Shown: positions 20,695-30,523 of the stretch, in pieces
How the letters are laid out: every line of letters begins with the position of its first letter
Numbering within the stretch: the stretch's first letter is position 1
Assembly (NCBI GenBank): GCA_026419775.2
Contig: JAOPGA020000288.1
Coordinates: 1-64,000, forward strand
DNA length: 64,000 nt
Direction: 5' to 3'
Source: Acrasis kona
Lineage: Eukaryota; Heterolobosea; Eutetramitea; Acrasida; Acrasidae
Made by a program: the position numbers and the translations under genes
The notes under the pieces: generated by a model
Databases searched by the model: none
Seen by the model: only the letters and a program-made list of their open reading frames with translations
What the model was told of the DNA's origin: nothing

Positions 20695-21231
20695 AAATTT
20701 ACAATTTTAATTTATAAAATCAATTGTAAACCTTTTTCAAAAATTACTCACACTGACACCACACAAACTATTGCCGATTGCTTAGATGGGGAATACAAGG
20801 AGATAATAAATGAAATAAATCCAAGGATAGAGTTTCAACGTGAATGTGGACCCAATGACGGTGCTTGTTATTATTCTACTGTCAACAAAATTAAACTGTG
20901 TGTCAATAACCACGATGATCAGAGATTATTAAGAATGCTAAAACATGAGCTGATACATGCGTACGACATCAAAAGCACCAAGATAGATCTAAATGACATA
21001 ACACATGTTGCTTGCTCTGAGTTCAAGGCTTACAGCTTGACAAATTGTTTATTGTATTCAGGAGACATGAAGAACGAGTGTGTAGCGTATGGAGTATCAG
21101 AAAGTGTGAGACGCACGTATCCCTCACAAGCACTTGCTTATAGCAAATTCAAACAACTCATGGAATCATGTTCGCATAAAAATAGTGAAATACATCCTAA
21201 GTACAACATCAAAAAGATACTTGACGCTTGA
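20695..21231 (+). CDS. ATP23: ATP23-like mitochondrial metallopeptidase, 5' end not found
   Basis: The open frame from 20695 encodes ATP23 features in order: ECGPNDGACYYSTVNKIKLC (family C-x-x-C...G-x-F/Y and I-x-L-C-N), then the zinc motif HELIHAYD and CSEFKAYSL (family A-C-S/T-E-I-R-A). ATP23 processes the mitochondrial Atp6 precursor and helps F1Fo assembly in the intermembrane space. The only in-frame ATG (20935) lies directly before HELIHAYD and would remove the conserved Cys region. No ATG occurs between 20613 and 20786 in any frame. The 5' exon is therefore missing, remote or lost. Conserved coding probably begins near 20758. Confidence 0.75.
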   Translation, partial: KFTILIYKINCKPFSKITHTDTTQTIADCLDGEYKEIINEINPRIEFQRECGPNDGACYYSTVNKIKLCVNNHDDQRLLRMLKHELIHAYDIKSTKIDLNDITHVACSEFKAYSLTNCLLYSGDMKNECVAYGVSESVRRTYPSQALAYSKFKQLMESCSHKNSEIHPKYNIKKILDA

Positions 21232-21284
21232 CCACTCACAATCAGTCAATAAAAGTCACATTGTTATAAATAACTATTTACAAT

Positions 21285-22697
21285 TTATTTATCTTTGACA
21301 ATAATTTGTTCTCCATTCTTGATTCCGATATCCAGCAGGGTTGCGGACATGTTTTCCTTGCTTAAAACTTTAGGAGGATATGAGTGAAGAATTTGTTGGT
21401 TTTCCACAGCAATTCCGGTTTCGCTCATTAGTGCCGTGCACAAATCGGACAGGGTTGAGTACTGGTCCAGGTCAAGAATAGAAATGACATCACCTGAAGG
21501 CAAACGTGCTTTAAGGACAAATGTGGTAGAGGAATACATTACTTGAGGTTCTGGCTCACGAACTTTTTTTGGTTCTGAATAATGTAAATATTCATCCATT
21601 TCCTGATCGTCACTACGTGCTTGGTTTGAAAGTAGATTTTCGTCATCTTGTTCATAATCATATTGGTCCTCGTCAGAATGTTGTTCTTGATGATATATTA
21701 TTGGTTGTTCTTCCAAAGGAGGTGCTGAAGGTTGTATGGGAGAATGTGTAGACTCTGTTTGTTGTGGATGGACTGTTGGTGAGAGGTTTGATCTCAAGAC
21801 ACTAAAAGGATTAGTTTACATTAATAACTTTGATTTAGTACCCGTTCACTATGCTTGGTTCGTTGCTAGTCCCTCTGCTACGAACTCTCTCTGCCAAGTT
21901 TGAAAAAAAGTTCGTAACCACTAATGGCAACATGCTGTTTTGTTCTGGGTCCACATTTCTGGTTTTGATCTTGTTATAAATCATAAACGCAATAAATGGA
22001 GGGAAAGTAATGTAAAACACAATGTCATGATACCATATGAATAAATTGTAGTGGATCATAACGCCTCCAAATATTCCAGATAAATGACCCTTTTGATGTG
22101 AGAAACGTGAAAAACGAAAATCTTACCAAGAAGCTGGCTTGTGGAAATATTAGGGAAGTGAATACTAGAGAAACAAATGGCATCAAGTACATGGGTATTC
22201 CAAAAAATACAGTTCCATTAGGATTTTTAAATGAGACAATTGTCATCCATCCGAATAATATGCACGAATATCCTACAGCATTAACGTTTCTATATTCCTC
22301 CCTGCCCATTTTCGAAATTAATAGTTTATAGCATCCTAACATGAACCCAAAGCTGATAATCATCAGCAGAAAAGAATTTTTAACGTAATAAGCATCACCC
22401 TATCAAAGTCACGTTGATGTGCACGTTTTCGCTTACTATCGTTTCGGCCATTCTATAGCTCCAAAGGGAGGTCATATTGAATATAATGTGCAGGATGCCA
22501 TAATGAGTGAATGTAGATGATACCATTCTCCATATTTCAAAGTTTTCCACTATCCTTCCGTAGTTGAACGAAACATCATCAGCAGGGACATTTTTGTGAT
22601 TGACATATATGAATATTGATGTACACACGAGTACAATTGATGTTATAATTGGGTGTCTCAAAACATCATCAATGAACGGAAGTCCTGTTATCGACAT
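21285..22697 (-). CDS. Rhomboid protease fused to an OTU1-type UBX-like domain
   Basis: Four exons (22697-22399, 22352-22127, 22089-21842, 21801-21285) with 46, 37 and 40 nt introns give 429 residues, all in frame. The rhomboid core has WRMVSSTFTHYGILHIIFNM, the serine in VGYSCILFGW (the usual GxSG has Cys for the last Gly) and the His in GHLSGIFGGVMIH, so it is probably active. An acidic linker (DEDQYDYEQDDEN) leads to a C-terminal 80-residue beta-grasp unit: LKARLPSGD, TLSDLCTALMSETGI, then HSYPPKVL and IKNGEQIIVKD, the pattern of the UBX-like domain of YOD1/OTU1 that binds p97/VCP. An ER-membrane protease coupled to p97 (ERAD), like RHBDL4 with its p97-binding motif, is inferred. Confidence 0.8.
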
Positions 22698-22799
22698 TTG
22701 GTACGAAATTGGAATGATCCAAAATATGTTCTAAAATTAACTGATCGTTGTTTATGGTTATAATAAATATTATAATTCTACTTATGGTCTCTACATGAT

Positions 22800-22892
22800 G
22801 GCGATTTGATCGAGATTTTTACGATATTGGTCTAAGATGGACGACTCAAGTTCGTCTCCGAAAGGGCGTGGGTTCAAATCCCACAGTCGTCA
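22800..22892 (+). tRNA. tRNA-Leu(CAA) with an enlarged D-loop
   Basis: The acceptor pairs GGCGATT (22800-22806) with AGTCGTC (22885-22891), two G-U; discriminator A. D-stem ATC/GAT. Anticodon arm GACGA-CTCAAGT-TCGTC with anticodon CAA at 22847-22849. Type II variable arm TCC-GAAA-GGG. T-arm GTGGG-TTCAAAT-CCCAC. A TTTT terminator follows at 22894. The D-loop holds an extra ATTTTTACGATA (22815-22826) between the GAG and TTGG of an otherwise ordinary tRNA-Leu, splitting box A and placing T5 inside the gene. Confidence 0.9.
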
Positions 22893-23063
22893 CTTTTGTT
22901 GTTTAAGTGAATAATCATTCATGTTTTCAAACAAGATTCTTGGACAATAAAGTTCTATGCAACACCAAATAGTGGACACGTTGCGAGTGATAAAGTAATT
23001 CAAGTCTCCAGACAAAGGAGGTTGTGAGACCAATAAATGTATGTTGTAACATGCATTTTATTA

Positions 23064-25987
23064 TTACTGAAGTGGAATGTTGTCTTCATCTACTCTGATT
23101 GGCTTCCTTGTTTCTTTGTCATAATCGAATTTTGGATCCATTTCCTGTGATTTGTCCTCATTTAAAGCACTTACAATTACATATTTGAATGGAATAAATC
23201 TACAAGATTGAATAAATTGTTTTTTGTACAAATTCATATTACCTGCTAGGAATGTCATAAGCAAATGGGAGTGTGTTTCTTAATTCTTCTTTCCTCTCAA
23301 GGCATTTCAGAGAACTTGCTAATCTTGATGCATAGATGGATGATGTAGGACCGCTATCGGTAGATCCCAAGAAATTTGTAATTTGCTACATTATTAGGAT
23401 ATGAGCGCAAAATAGTCTTTTATTACTGGAAGAAGAGGCAACATAGTACCCGCGATAATTGCAAACACACTTGAATTACCACCAAGCTGTTTCAAAATAT
23501 CAGTATCATACGATTGGGTGGATATGAAGAACATGAATAAAACAAACATTAAAAATGCAGCGTTCAATATCGTTCTATTTGTTTGTCTTGTCAACCTCAT
23601 GAGCTTTGCTATTCTAAAGAAGACTGTCCATCTACAAAGTAAATAAACAGAGTATAGTAAGTATTACGTCATTGGAAGAGGAAAAGTCATGTCTATTCTC
23701 ATTTTTTTGTTTTTATGGATAGTGGCCATGTCAACATGAGGCACCCTTTCTCTACCGATTATTATAAAATCCCACCTCACAGACTGTCTGTCCTTGCAAA
23801 TTGCATCCTTAAGAGCAATGTATGGACTTTCAATCTCAATGGAAAATTTATAAAGAGTGATCACAATAGATAACAAGTACCCGTAAGTGGGCGCAATATT
23901 AAAATTGTAAAGAACATTCATTATGCTTGCTTTTACAAGTTAGAGCACAAAATATGATAAATTTTCTTACACTGAATAAATCGAACAATAACACTGACAG
24001 AAGCAAAACAATTAAGAGTTTGTGATGACAACCAAACAGTTTCAGTTACAAAATCAATCAAGACAATAAAAAGTTTAGATTTGAGTCCAAACCATTTGTA
24101 TCTATTAAAAATATATGTTCTTTTTCTTGATAAGTATACAGAAAGCCCGATTACATAAAACGCTATGGCAACGTACCAAACATAACTTCTATATCCATCA
24201 CGTGGTGTCGAAGGATACAAAGCCCATATATAAACAACCATGATGGGAGAGATTGCAAGAGAACAAAGGATACCCATAAAAAGACGGATTCCAAACTCAA
24301 CCTTGTCTTGGCTTGAGATTTGCACTCTAATCATACGGTGTCTTTTATAACTGCCGAACAATTTTGATAACAAGAAGATTGTATTAACAAGAACAACTAT
24401 ACAAGCGATTGTAATGTACCACACTCTCTGCGACACATGTTCGTCTGTATCATTACCATCATTTGTCTTTGGCCATTTATTAGGAACAAATTGTGATATG
24501 ATTGTAAAGAAACTTGTGACTACATGTAACATGATCAGAACCAAAGAGTCCCACCTATTTATTTATCAAATTTGGGTTGACCACTAGTGATGACTTACAA
24601 TCTAAAGTTTGTTAATGTTTTATTTCGAACGAAGGGTATGATGCACTGCCAGAATGGAGGATTCTTGATAGAGTCCGTTACAAAGTAAAACTTTTTTCCT
24701 CTTCTAATGATTGCAACTTGAAAGATGATGTAGGCGACTAATCCCGCAGTGACACAAAATTGAAAGGTATAGTAACCGACGTCAGCAAAGATGACCAACT
24801 TTGGAAGCACCGACTTGTGAACTTCATTAGTGCTCAAGTCCGTACAGTCAAATCCTGCATAAAGTACATTTACTAAAGAATAATCATGTGTACATAATTG
24901 AAATTTTCCTGATCTACTTCTTGAGAAATTGATTCTTGAAACGTCTAATTGTTCATTTAAAAGTTCGTAGAATGGACTTGTCATGTTGTTATAAGCGGAA
25001 CGTTTTGCAATGTAATCAAGAACGTAGGGCTGCGCCTCCTCTGTAATGTTTAACGTCTGAAACATCCTGTTGGCTGTTAGTCAAAGTGTTTATTATCATC
25101 TTACATGCTTCCAAGGTTCAAAGTCATAAAAGTATAGTATCTTTCACTTGATTTTTTAGAAAAGAAGGAAATGATGTAAACTTACTATGGTCTCACATAT
25201 AGTGCAGAGTCATACGCTGAAATGTAGAGATCGTAGAATTTTGTCATGGCGTCTTTTAAACCTACGCTGTTAGGTGGTATTGGGGAATCGAACTGTATGG
25301 TAAGTACTGCCATGATGATTGAATTTAATGCTAGTGTTTTGTTATATAAATTCGTCATTGTTTCAAATGTGAATATTGGGACATCAGGATAAGCAATTAC
25401 TGAGATTGTTGTGGTGTACTTTAAGAAATTTGTCACCTGCAAGTACACTGTTCTGTTCTTATCTGAAGGCGGTAGATAAATGATAGACCCAGTGTGGGTT
25501 GAATCGTCGTCGATCGCTAAAACAGTAAAGTTTTGAGCATATCGCTCTCCATAATACTCCATGTCGTCTCTAATAAATACATTCGCTCCTACCTCCGCAG
25601 AGACTCTTAGAAGGATTGTTGTTAAATTATTAGGTTTCACGGACCAAAGTACAAGTCTCTCCAAACCTACATCAAGCTCATGAAGAATTGTGTCCGGTGA
25701 AGGGGTTGTGTGTGGTAAATTGGTTTCAGTGGCAAGTGGCATTGATTGTGTGGGGGTGGGTGACTCGGTTCGTCAAAATCTGCAACACATGTTTTCCTTA
25801 CCATAGATTGTGTTGATGTTGTTGTGTGTATTAATGTTGGAGTAGGGGCTGGTGTTTGTTCTTCAGTTGGGAGAATAGTTTGTGTTGCTGTATCATAATA
25901 CGTTGGATTCATAGTATGCTCCTCGCTTTGCGCATTGGTGGCAACCTGAATAGCAAACAACACCAACAGCACACAAAATAACCTCAT
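23064..25987 (-). CDS. Large multipass membrane protein with extracellular N-terminal domain
   Basis: Nine exons: 25987-25802, 25763-25186, 25146-25105, 25066-24599, 24554-23971, 23929-23668, 23631-23427, 23385-23243, 23199-23064. All introns are 36-44 nt and all junctions keep the frame; the product is 867 residues. It has a signal peptide (MRLFCVLLVLFAIQVATNA), a Thr/Pro-rich stretch, an N-glycosylation-rich ectodomain of about 350 residues and then eight or nine transmembrane helices with a short charged C-tail. The topology resembles a receptor or channel, but no GPCR, TRP or polycystin motif was recognised. Confidence 0.75.
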
Positions 25988-26075
25988 GATTTATCTCATT
26001 GACAATTATTGATTTTCAAAGAATGATCACTCTATTTAAGCTGTTATGATTTATATTCTTAAACAATTTTATATT

Positions 26076-26164
26076 GCCCGTGTAGCGCAGTGGACTGAGT
26101 TTTTTAATTATAGCGCGCACCCCTCCTAAGGGTGAGGCCCAGGGTTCGATCCCCTGCTCGGGTG
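26076..26164 (+). tRNA. tRNA-Arg(CCT) with an enlarged D-loop
   Basis: Acceptor GCCCGTG/CTCGGGT (one U-U mismatch), D-stem GCGC/GCGC, anticodon arm CACCC-CTCCTAA-GGGTG with anticodon CCT at 26125-26127, T-arm CAGGG-TTCGATC-CCCTG, discriminator G and a T6 terminator at 26165. The D-loop (26089-26112) is 24 nt instead of about 8: AGTGGA is followed by CTGAGTTTTTTAATTATA, which includes a T6 run at 26100-26105. Box A itself is intact here. Confidence 0.9.
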
Positions 26165-26234
26165 TTTTTTAGACGTCGGATCAACAACTAATTACAGCCT
26201 TATTTATTCTTTTGCAATGATACTGTCTAACCTT

Positions 26235-26366
26235 GAGCGGTGGAAACACTCGAGCGCTGGAAACACCCCTGGTAAAAAAATCTGAATTTGTAACAAGCTG
26301 TAGTTTATTAGGTAGCACTGGATCTAAATTCAAATTTTAGACCTTGTCCGTAGGTGTTTCCACCGC
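26235..26366. repeat. 17 bp tandem repeat plus inverted partner
   Basis: GAGCGGTGGAAACACTC (26235-26251) is followed directly by GAGCGCTGGAAACACCC (26252-26268). An inverted copy, GGTGTTTCCACCGC, lies at 26353-26366. The rest of 26165-26700 holds no gene that I can see; it is the 5' flank of the secreted protein gene. Confidence 0.7.
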
Positions 26367-26700
26367 ACAAAGTTTTACAGTAGATATATAATTCATTTTT
26401 TAATGTTGACTGTACCTATTACTAGATATTTCAGAAGATGTTCAAGCTTACTTCAAAAAGTGATCACATGTATTTAGATTGGTCAAGATTAAACTTTGAT
26501 CCTCAACTTATTTTGATATTCTCTAAATATGTAATATGAGAAGTATTTTTAGCTCGCGACATATGAAGTTGAGGACACCTGTCTATTTTTCTTTGCGTAT
26601 CGACACATATTGAGTAACTTCGCGATAATAATAACAAATAAAAATAGACTGCCAAAGTATAAAAACAAGACGCATGTTGCTAATAACACAACAAATCAAA

Positions 26701-27921
26701 ATGAACAAAAAACTAATCATCACAATATCACTCATGGCTATTGTAGCCTCAGCTTTCACAGCATCCGCGAACACTCCTTGTTGGACGTGCCCATCAGGTC
26801 AAGTCCACTGGTATGATGCTGGTCTTTCTTCTGCTCCTGGTGGAGATAGATGTGCCTGTGTTCCCGATAACAACAGAGGATGCTGGACTTGCCCTCCAGG
26901 ATATATTCATTGGTTCAATGCTGGACTTTCTTCAGCACCCGGTGGTGATAGATGTGCCTGTGTTCAACGTAATGCACCAACAACCACGACGAATGCACCA
27001 ACTATTACAAGCCCACCAAACTCCATCGTGGTCAAAAACAACAAGGACGTAAGCTTCTTCAGCTCCCCAGGAGGTACGTCATGCAGCCACAGCAGAACAT
27101 ACAACCAAGTCGGACAAGGAAGACCGTCCATCATCTTCAGTTTCTCTCTATCAGGCGTCGGATCATTGACACCAGGAAGATCTTATGCAATTTTGGATAT
27201 CAGATCAACAAGATGTGCAAACGCTAACAGAATTGTATCTTTTGTAGCATCGGCCAACCCTAGCTACGACTTTGTTGAGTCATCAGCCAGTTGCACTAAC
27301 AACCTTCAATCAAATAACATTGGAAACAGCACCTTCTTGCAAGATGGAAGTGGTTGCAGATTGTCAAGACAGATTGATGTAACCGCCGCAATCTACGCCG
27401 CCCGCAGTGCGAGAAAGAATGTAGTCACATTCGTCCTTTCCACAAGCACCGTCAATGATGCCTCTAATCCAAACTTCTGTAACAGACAAGTTAGTCCTAA
27501 TGTTTCTCCCTTCTTTGATAGCAGCAACAACTGTGGTGTTGAATTGAACGGTCGTGAAGTCGTTCCAAGCTCCTTCTATTTGACATTAGTTAATGTTGGT
27601 TCTGCAACACCTACAACTGTTGCGCCAACAACTACTAGAGCACCTGGGACAACAACTACCAAAGCACCAACTTCTGCACCTACAACTACCAGACCACCAA
27701 ACTGCTGGACCTGTCCCGCTGGTCAAGTCCATTGGTATGATGCTGGTCTTTCTTCTGCTCCTGGTGGTGATAGATGTGCCTGTGTTCCCGACAACAACAG
27801 AGGATGCTGGACTTGCTCTCCTGGATATATACATTGGTTCAATGCTGGACTCACTGCTGCACCTGGAGGAGATAGATGCGCTTGTGTTAGAAGAAGCCGC
27901 ACCTTGGCAGGTAGAAAATAG
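26701..27921 (+). CDS. Secreted protein with four CWTCP/GGDRCACV modules
   Basis: 406 residues with a signal peptide at 1-23. Two tandem pairs of a 30-residue Cys module (CWTCP...HWxxAGL...PGGDRCACV) lie at residues 26-90 and about 335-400. Between them is a 200-residue Ser/Asn-rich domain with eight cysteines, flanked by TTTRAPGTTTTKAPT linkers. The N- and C-terminal module pairs are nearly identical in DNA, suggesting recent duplication or gene conversion. It is probably an extracellular matrix, cyst or spore coat protein; no enzyme motif is seen. There is no GPI tail. Confidence 0.75.
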   Translation: MNKKLIITISLMAIVASAFTASANTPCWTCPSGQVHWYDAGLSSAPGGDRCACVPDNNRGCWTCPPGYIHWFNAGLSSAPGGDRCACVQRNAPTTTTNAPTITSPPNSIVVKNNKDVSFFSSPGGTSCSHSRTYNQVGQGRPSIIFSFSLSGVGSLTPGRSYAILDIRSTRCANANRIVSFVASANPSYDFVESSASCTNNLQSNNIGNSTFLQDGSGCRLSRQIDVTAAIYAARSARKNVVTFVLSTSTVNDASNPNFCNRQVSPNVSPFFDSSNNCGVELNGREVVPSSFYLTLVNVGSATPTTVAPTTTRAPGTTTTKAPTSAPTTTRPPNCWTCPAGQVHWYDAGLSSAPGGDRCACVPDNNRGCWTCSPGYIHWFNAGLTAAPGGDRCACVRRSRTLAGRK

Positions 27922-28062
27922 AAAAAATACATAATAAATTGATTTCGTAAAATCTCTTATGTTTTGTGGTTGTTCGTAATAAAACGCGAATTTTTTTGAC
28001 TCTTCAAATGCACATTTTAATACGATTACAAAACGTCAAACGTCACGAATCAAATAAAAAAT

Positions 28063-29242
28063 ATGCAGGGGATTGGAACAGGAGACACAGAGTATATTGT
28101 GATGATAGTGGCCTATGCCGCCATGTTGGTCCTCTTCACAATCCTACTATTTTATAAGTGGAGCAAGGAGAGGACAGGAGCTGTTTTTACTGTATTCGAA
28201 GTCTTTGTTGGACTACTTCAATTCTTTTTTGCACGTAAGGCAACTTTTGACAAATTTAACCTCTTTAGTAAGAATTTGTGTGCTGTCGTTTTTATTATAC
28301 CTTCGATATGGCTATTTACCGGCATTCATTGGCAAGGCAACATCTGCAGATGCTCTCGATAATGCTAATTTGGACAACTCGGCACAAAATTTATTGATTT
28401 TTTGGGAACTTTTGAGCATAGGTGGTAGTGATGTTTTATACGCCGCTCTTACTTGCTTGATATATAAATGGAGATTGCTCCTCACAGCAGACCATCAAGG
28501 CTGTCTAAGTCTGGTCGTAGTGATGAACGTTGTTACCTCATTCGTTTCCGTCACATTGGTCTTGATGCAATTTGCGTTCAATAAAGCCACCATGGCCTTT
28601 GTTCACGCTACATATTACTATGTAGCATTTAATTATGCAGTGCTCAGTGTCTTGTTGTTCTACTATGCATATCATTTGAGTTTGGTTGTGGAGGGATACC
28701 GTCACAGAACCGATTTGGCATTCCAAGTACGTGAAGTTGTTTTTTCTATTAGGGATTCTTGCTTGGCCATTTCTGTGGCGGTTTTCATCCGTGCTGTGGC
28801 AATTGCCGTTGACAATGTAGGTTATAGATTTTTGCTAACCGGAAGTAGTTATCAAGTCATCTGGAACATTGTCTTCAAGTATGTGTTTTGGATCGTGCCA
28901 GAGCTTGTGGCCGTGATAATGGCCGGTTCTGCATTTGTAGACACCGAAGATTTTCATGGTGTCATTGCCATTCAAGACGCGAAAAATAAGGGGTCCATTC
29001 CTCAAGTTCAAGCATTCCAAGACGACGAAGATCGTGTGTTTGAAAACGTACCAAATGTTGAAGTGCAGGGGCTGAACGAACTTCTTGAGCAGGAGAGGCG
29101 TGCAGGAAAGCAAGTTCCAAACGTGGCTCCGATGGTCAGCGAAGTAGAATTGCAGGACATGACCCGTGAGATTACATCAAAACCAAAGCAAAATGATGTG
29201 GGTAGAAACGGAGATTATATAATGTTAGATGATGAACAATAA
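28063..29242 (+). CDS. Seven- or eight-TM membrane protein
   Basis: Exons 28063-28234 and 28269-29242 flank a 34 nt intron and give 381 residues. About seven or eight hydrophobic helices run from residue 10 to 290, preceded by a very short N-terminus. The 90-residue cytosolic tail is acidic and polar (VFENVPNVEVQGLNELLEQE). The layout resembles plant THH1/TOM1 or GPCR-like proteins, but I see no diagnostic motif. Confidence 0.65.
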
Positions 29243-29340
29243 ATGTATACTTATTACTATTCATTTTTGCTGACGAGTTCGTATTGGTAAGGACTTTGCG
29301 GGTTGGGTACTGTTTACAAAATCATTATTTATTGAAGGCA

Positions 29341-30507
29341 ATGGAGAACGACGAAGAACCCAGATGCCGTATTTGTTTTGGAAACCAAGAACCACTCAAG
29401 ACACCATGCAAGTGCAATGGTTCGATGAAGTTCGTTCATGACCAGTGCTTGTCACGTTGGCAACAAACAAAAATATCCTCAAAACTTTCGTCAATCACAC
29501 TATCAATTAAATCGCTCTGGCGTAGAGTCATTGGGGCTATTTTTACAAAACAAAATTTAGTGACAAAACATTCATTAACTTGCGATGTTTGTGGCCACGA
29601 GATGCAATACCTGATTCGCGACGAGATTATTGGGAAGAAGTTCAAAGTGTTTATATTATCCCCACTCGTACTGATTTTGGTGTGTTATTTATCATTAATA
29701 GCCATGGGCTGTACGTATTCGTTGTTTAATTATTACATTACGCAGTCGTCACTAATAAAATCTGGTGTGAGCAGTTACATTTTTAGAGAAAAGCTTCGAG
29801 ATGCACCTATTGAGGAAATGAGTAGAATGTATGGAAGTAGATTATTCTACACCACCACGGACACACATTTAATTTACTTTGAGTCACATCAGCTGCCGTT
29901 GCTTCAATGTATAGAAAGAAACAGGACCAGGTGTGAGGGAGAATTGTGCACGGATGTGTATTCTGACAAGATCAAAGGATACTTGATTGATCAATGGAAG
30001 CAAGATTTTTCTAATCATGGTTTGTACTGGTTACACAAAGCCAATCCTTTTAATCATATATTTGACCACGCACATTTATTTGATGACCTTGTATTGTCTA
30101 GTGCTGCCATCTATGTGATCGTGGATCACATTGAAGGTAGTGCCTGGATTAATGTATTCCAACATTGTACTAAACTGTTAAATGTTTTTATTATGACCTT
30201 GAGCACTATGGTCCACAACTGTGTGAAAACTATTCCTAACGATCAAGGCTTCTTCCTAATTATTTTCAGACGCATCAGCAGCATGGTCAGCTTTGAAGAG
30301 AAGATGTTGTTTCTTAGCATTGCATTCTATAGTTCCAGCCTCATTATTTCAACTGTAGGAGTTTTGTATCGATTGAGCAGTCGCGTTGTGAAATCAATGT
30401 TGAGAGACGACGGGCCAACTGGTTTAGTGAAGAGTATTGTAAATATGAACAAGACTGAGGAAGAAGACTCGACGATTAGTTGTATAGAATTTTTAAACAT
30501 CAATTAA
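29341..30507 (+). CDS. MARCH-type RING-CH membrane E3 ubiquitin ligase
   Basis: 388 residues. The N-terminal RING-CH has CRIC, CKC, FVHDQCLSRW and CDVC, the C4HC3 pattern. The segment between HxxC and the final CxxC is about 50 residues, much longer than usual, with a basic helix (SIKSLWRRVIGAIFT). Transmembrane segments lie at about residues 105-130 and 325-345. It should attach ubiquitin to membrane proteins. The start is the Met directly before ENDEEPRCRIC. Confidence 0.8.
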   Translation: MENDEEPRCRICFGNQEPLKTPCKCNGSMKFVHDQCLSRWQQTKISSKLSSITLSIKSLWRRVIGAIFTKQNLVTKHSLTCDVCGHEMQYLIRDEIIGKKFKVFILSPLVLILVCYLSLIAMGCTYSLFNYYITQSSLIKSGVSSYIFREKLRDAPIEEMSRMYGSRLFYTTTDTHLIYFESHQLPLLQCIERNRTRCEGELCTDVYSDKIKGYLIDQWKQDFSNHGLYWLHKANPFNHIFDHAHLFDDLVLSSAAIYVIVDHIEGSAWINVFQHCTKLLNVFIMTLSTMVHNCVKTIPNDQGFFLIIFRRISSMVSFEEKMLFLSIAFYSSSLIISTVGVLYRLSSRVVKSMLRDDGPTGLVKSIVNMNKTEEEDSTISCIEFLNIN

Positions 30508-30523
30508 ATTGTAGTTTGTAATA

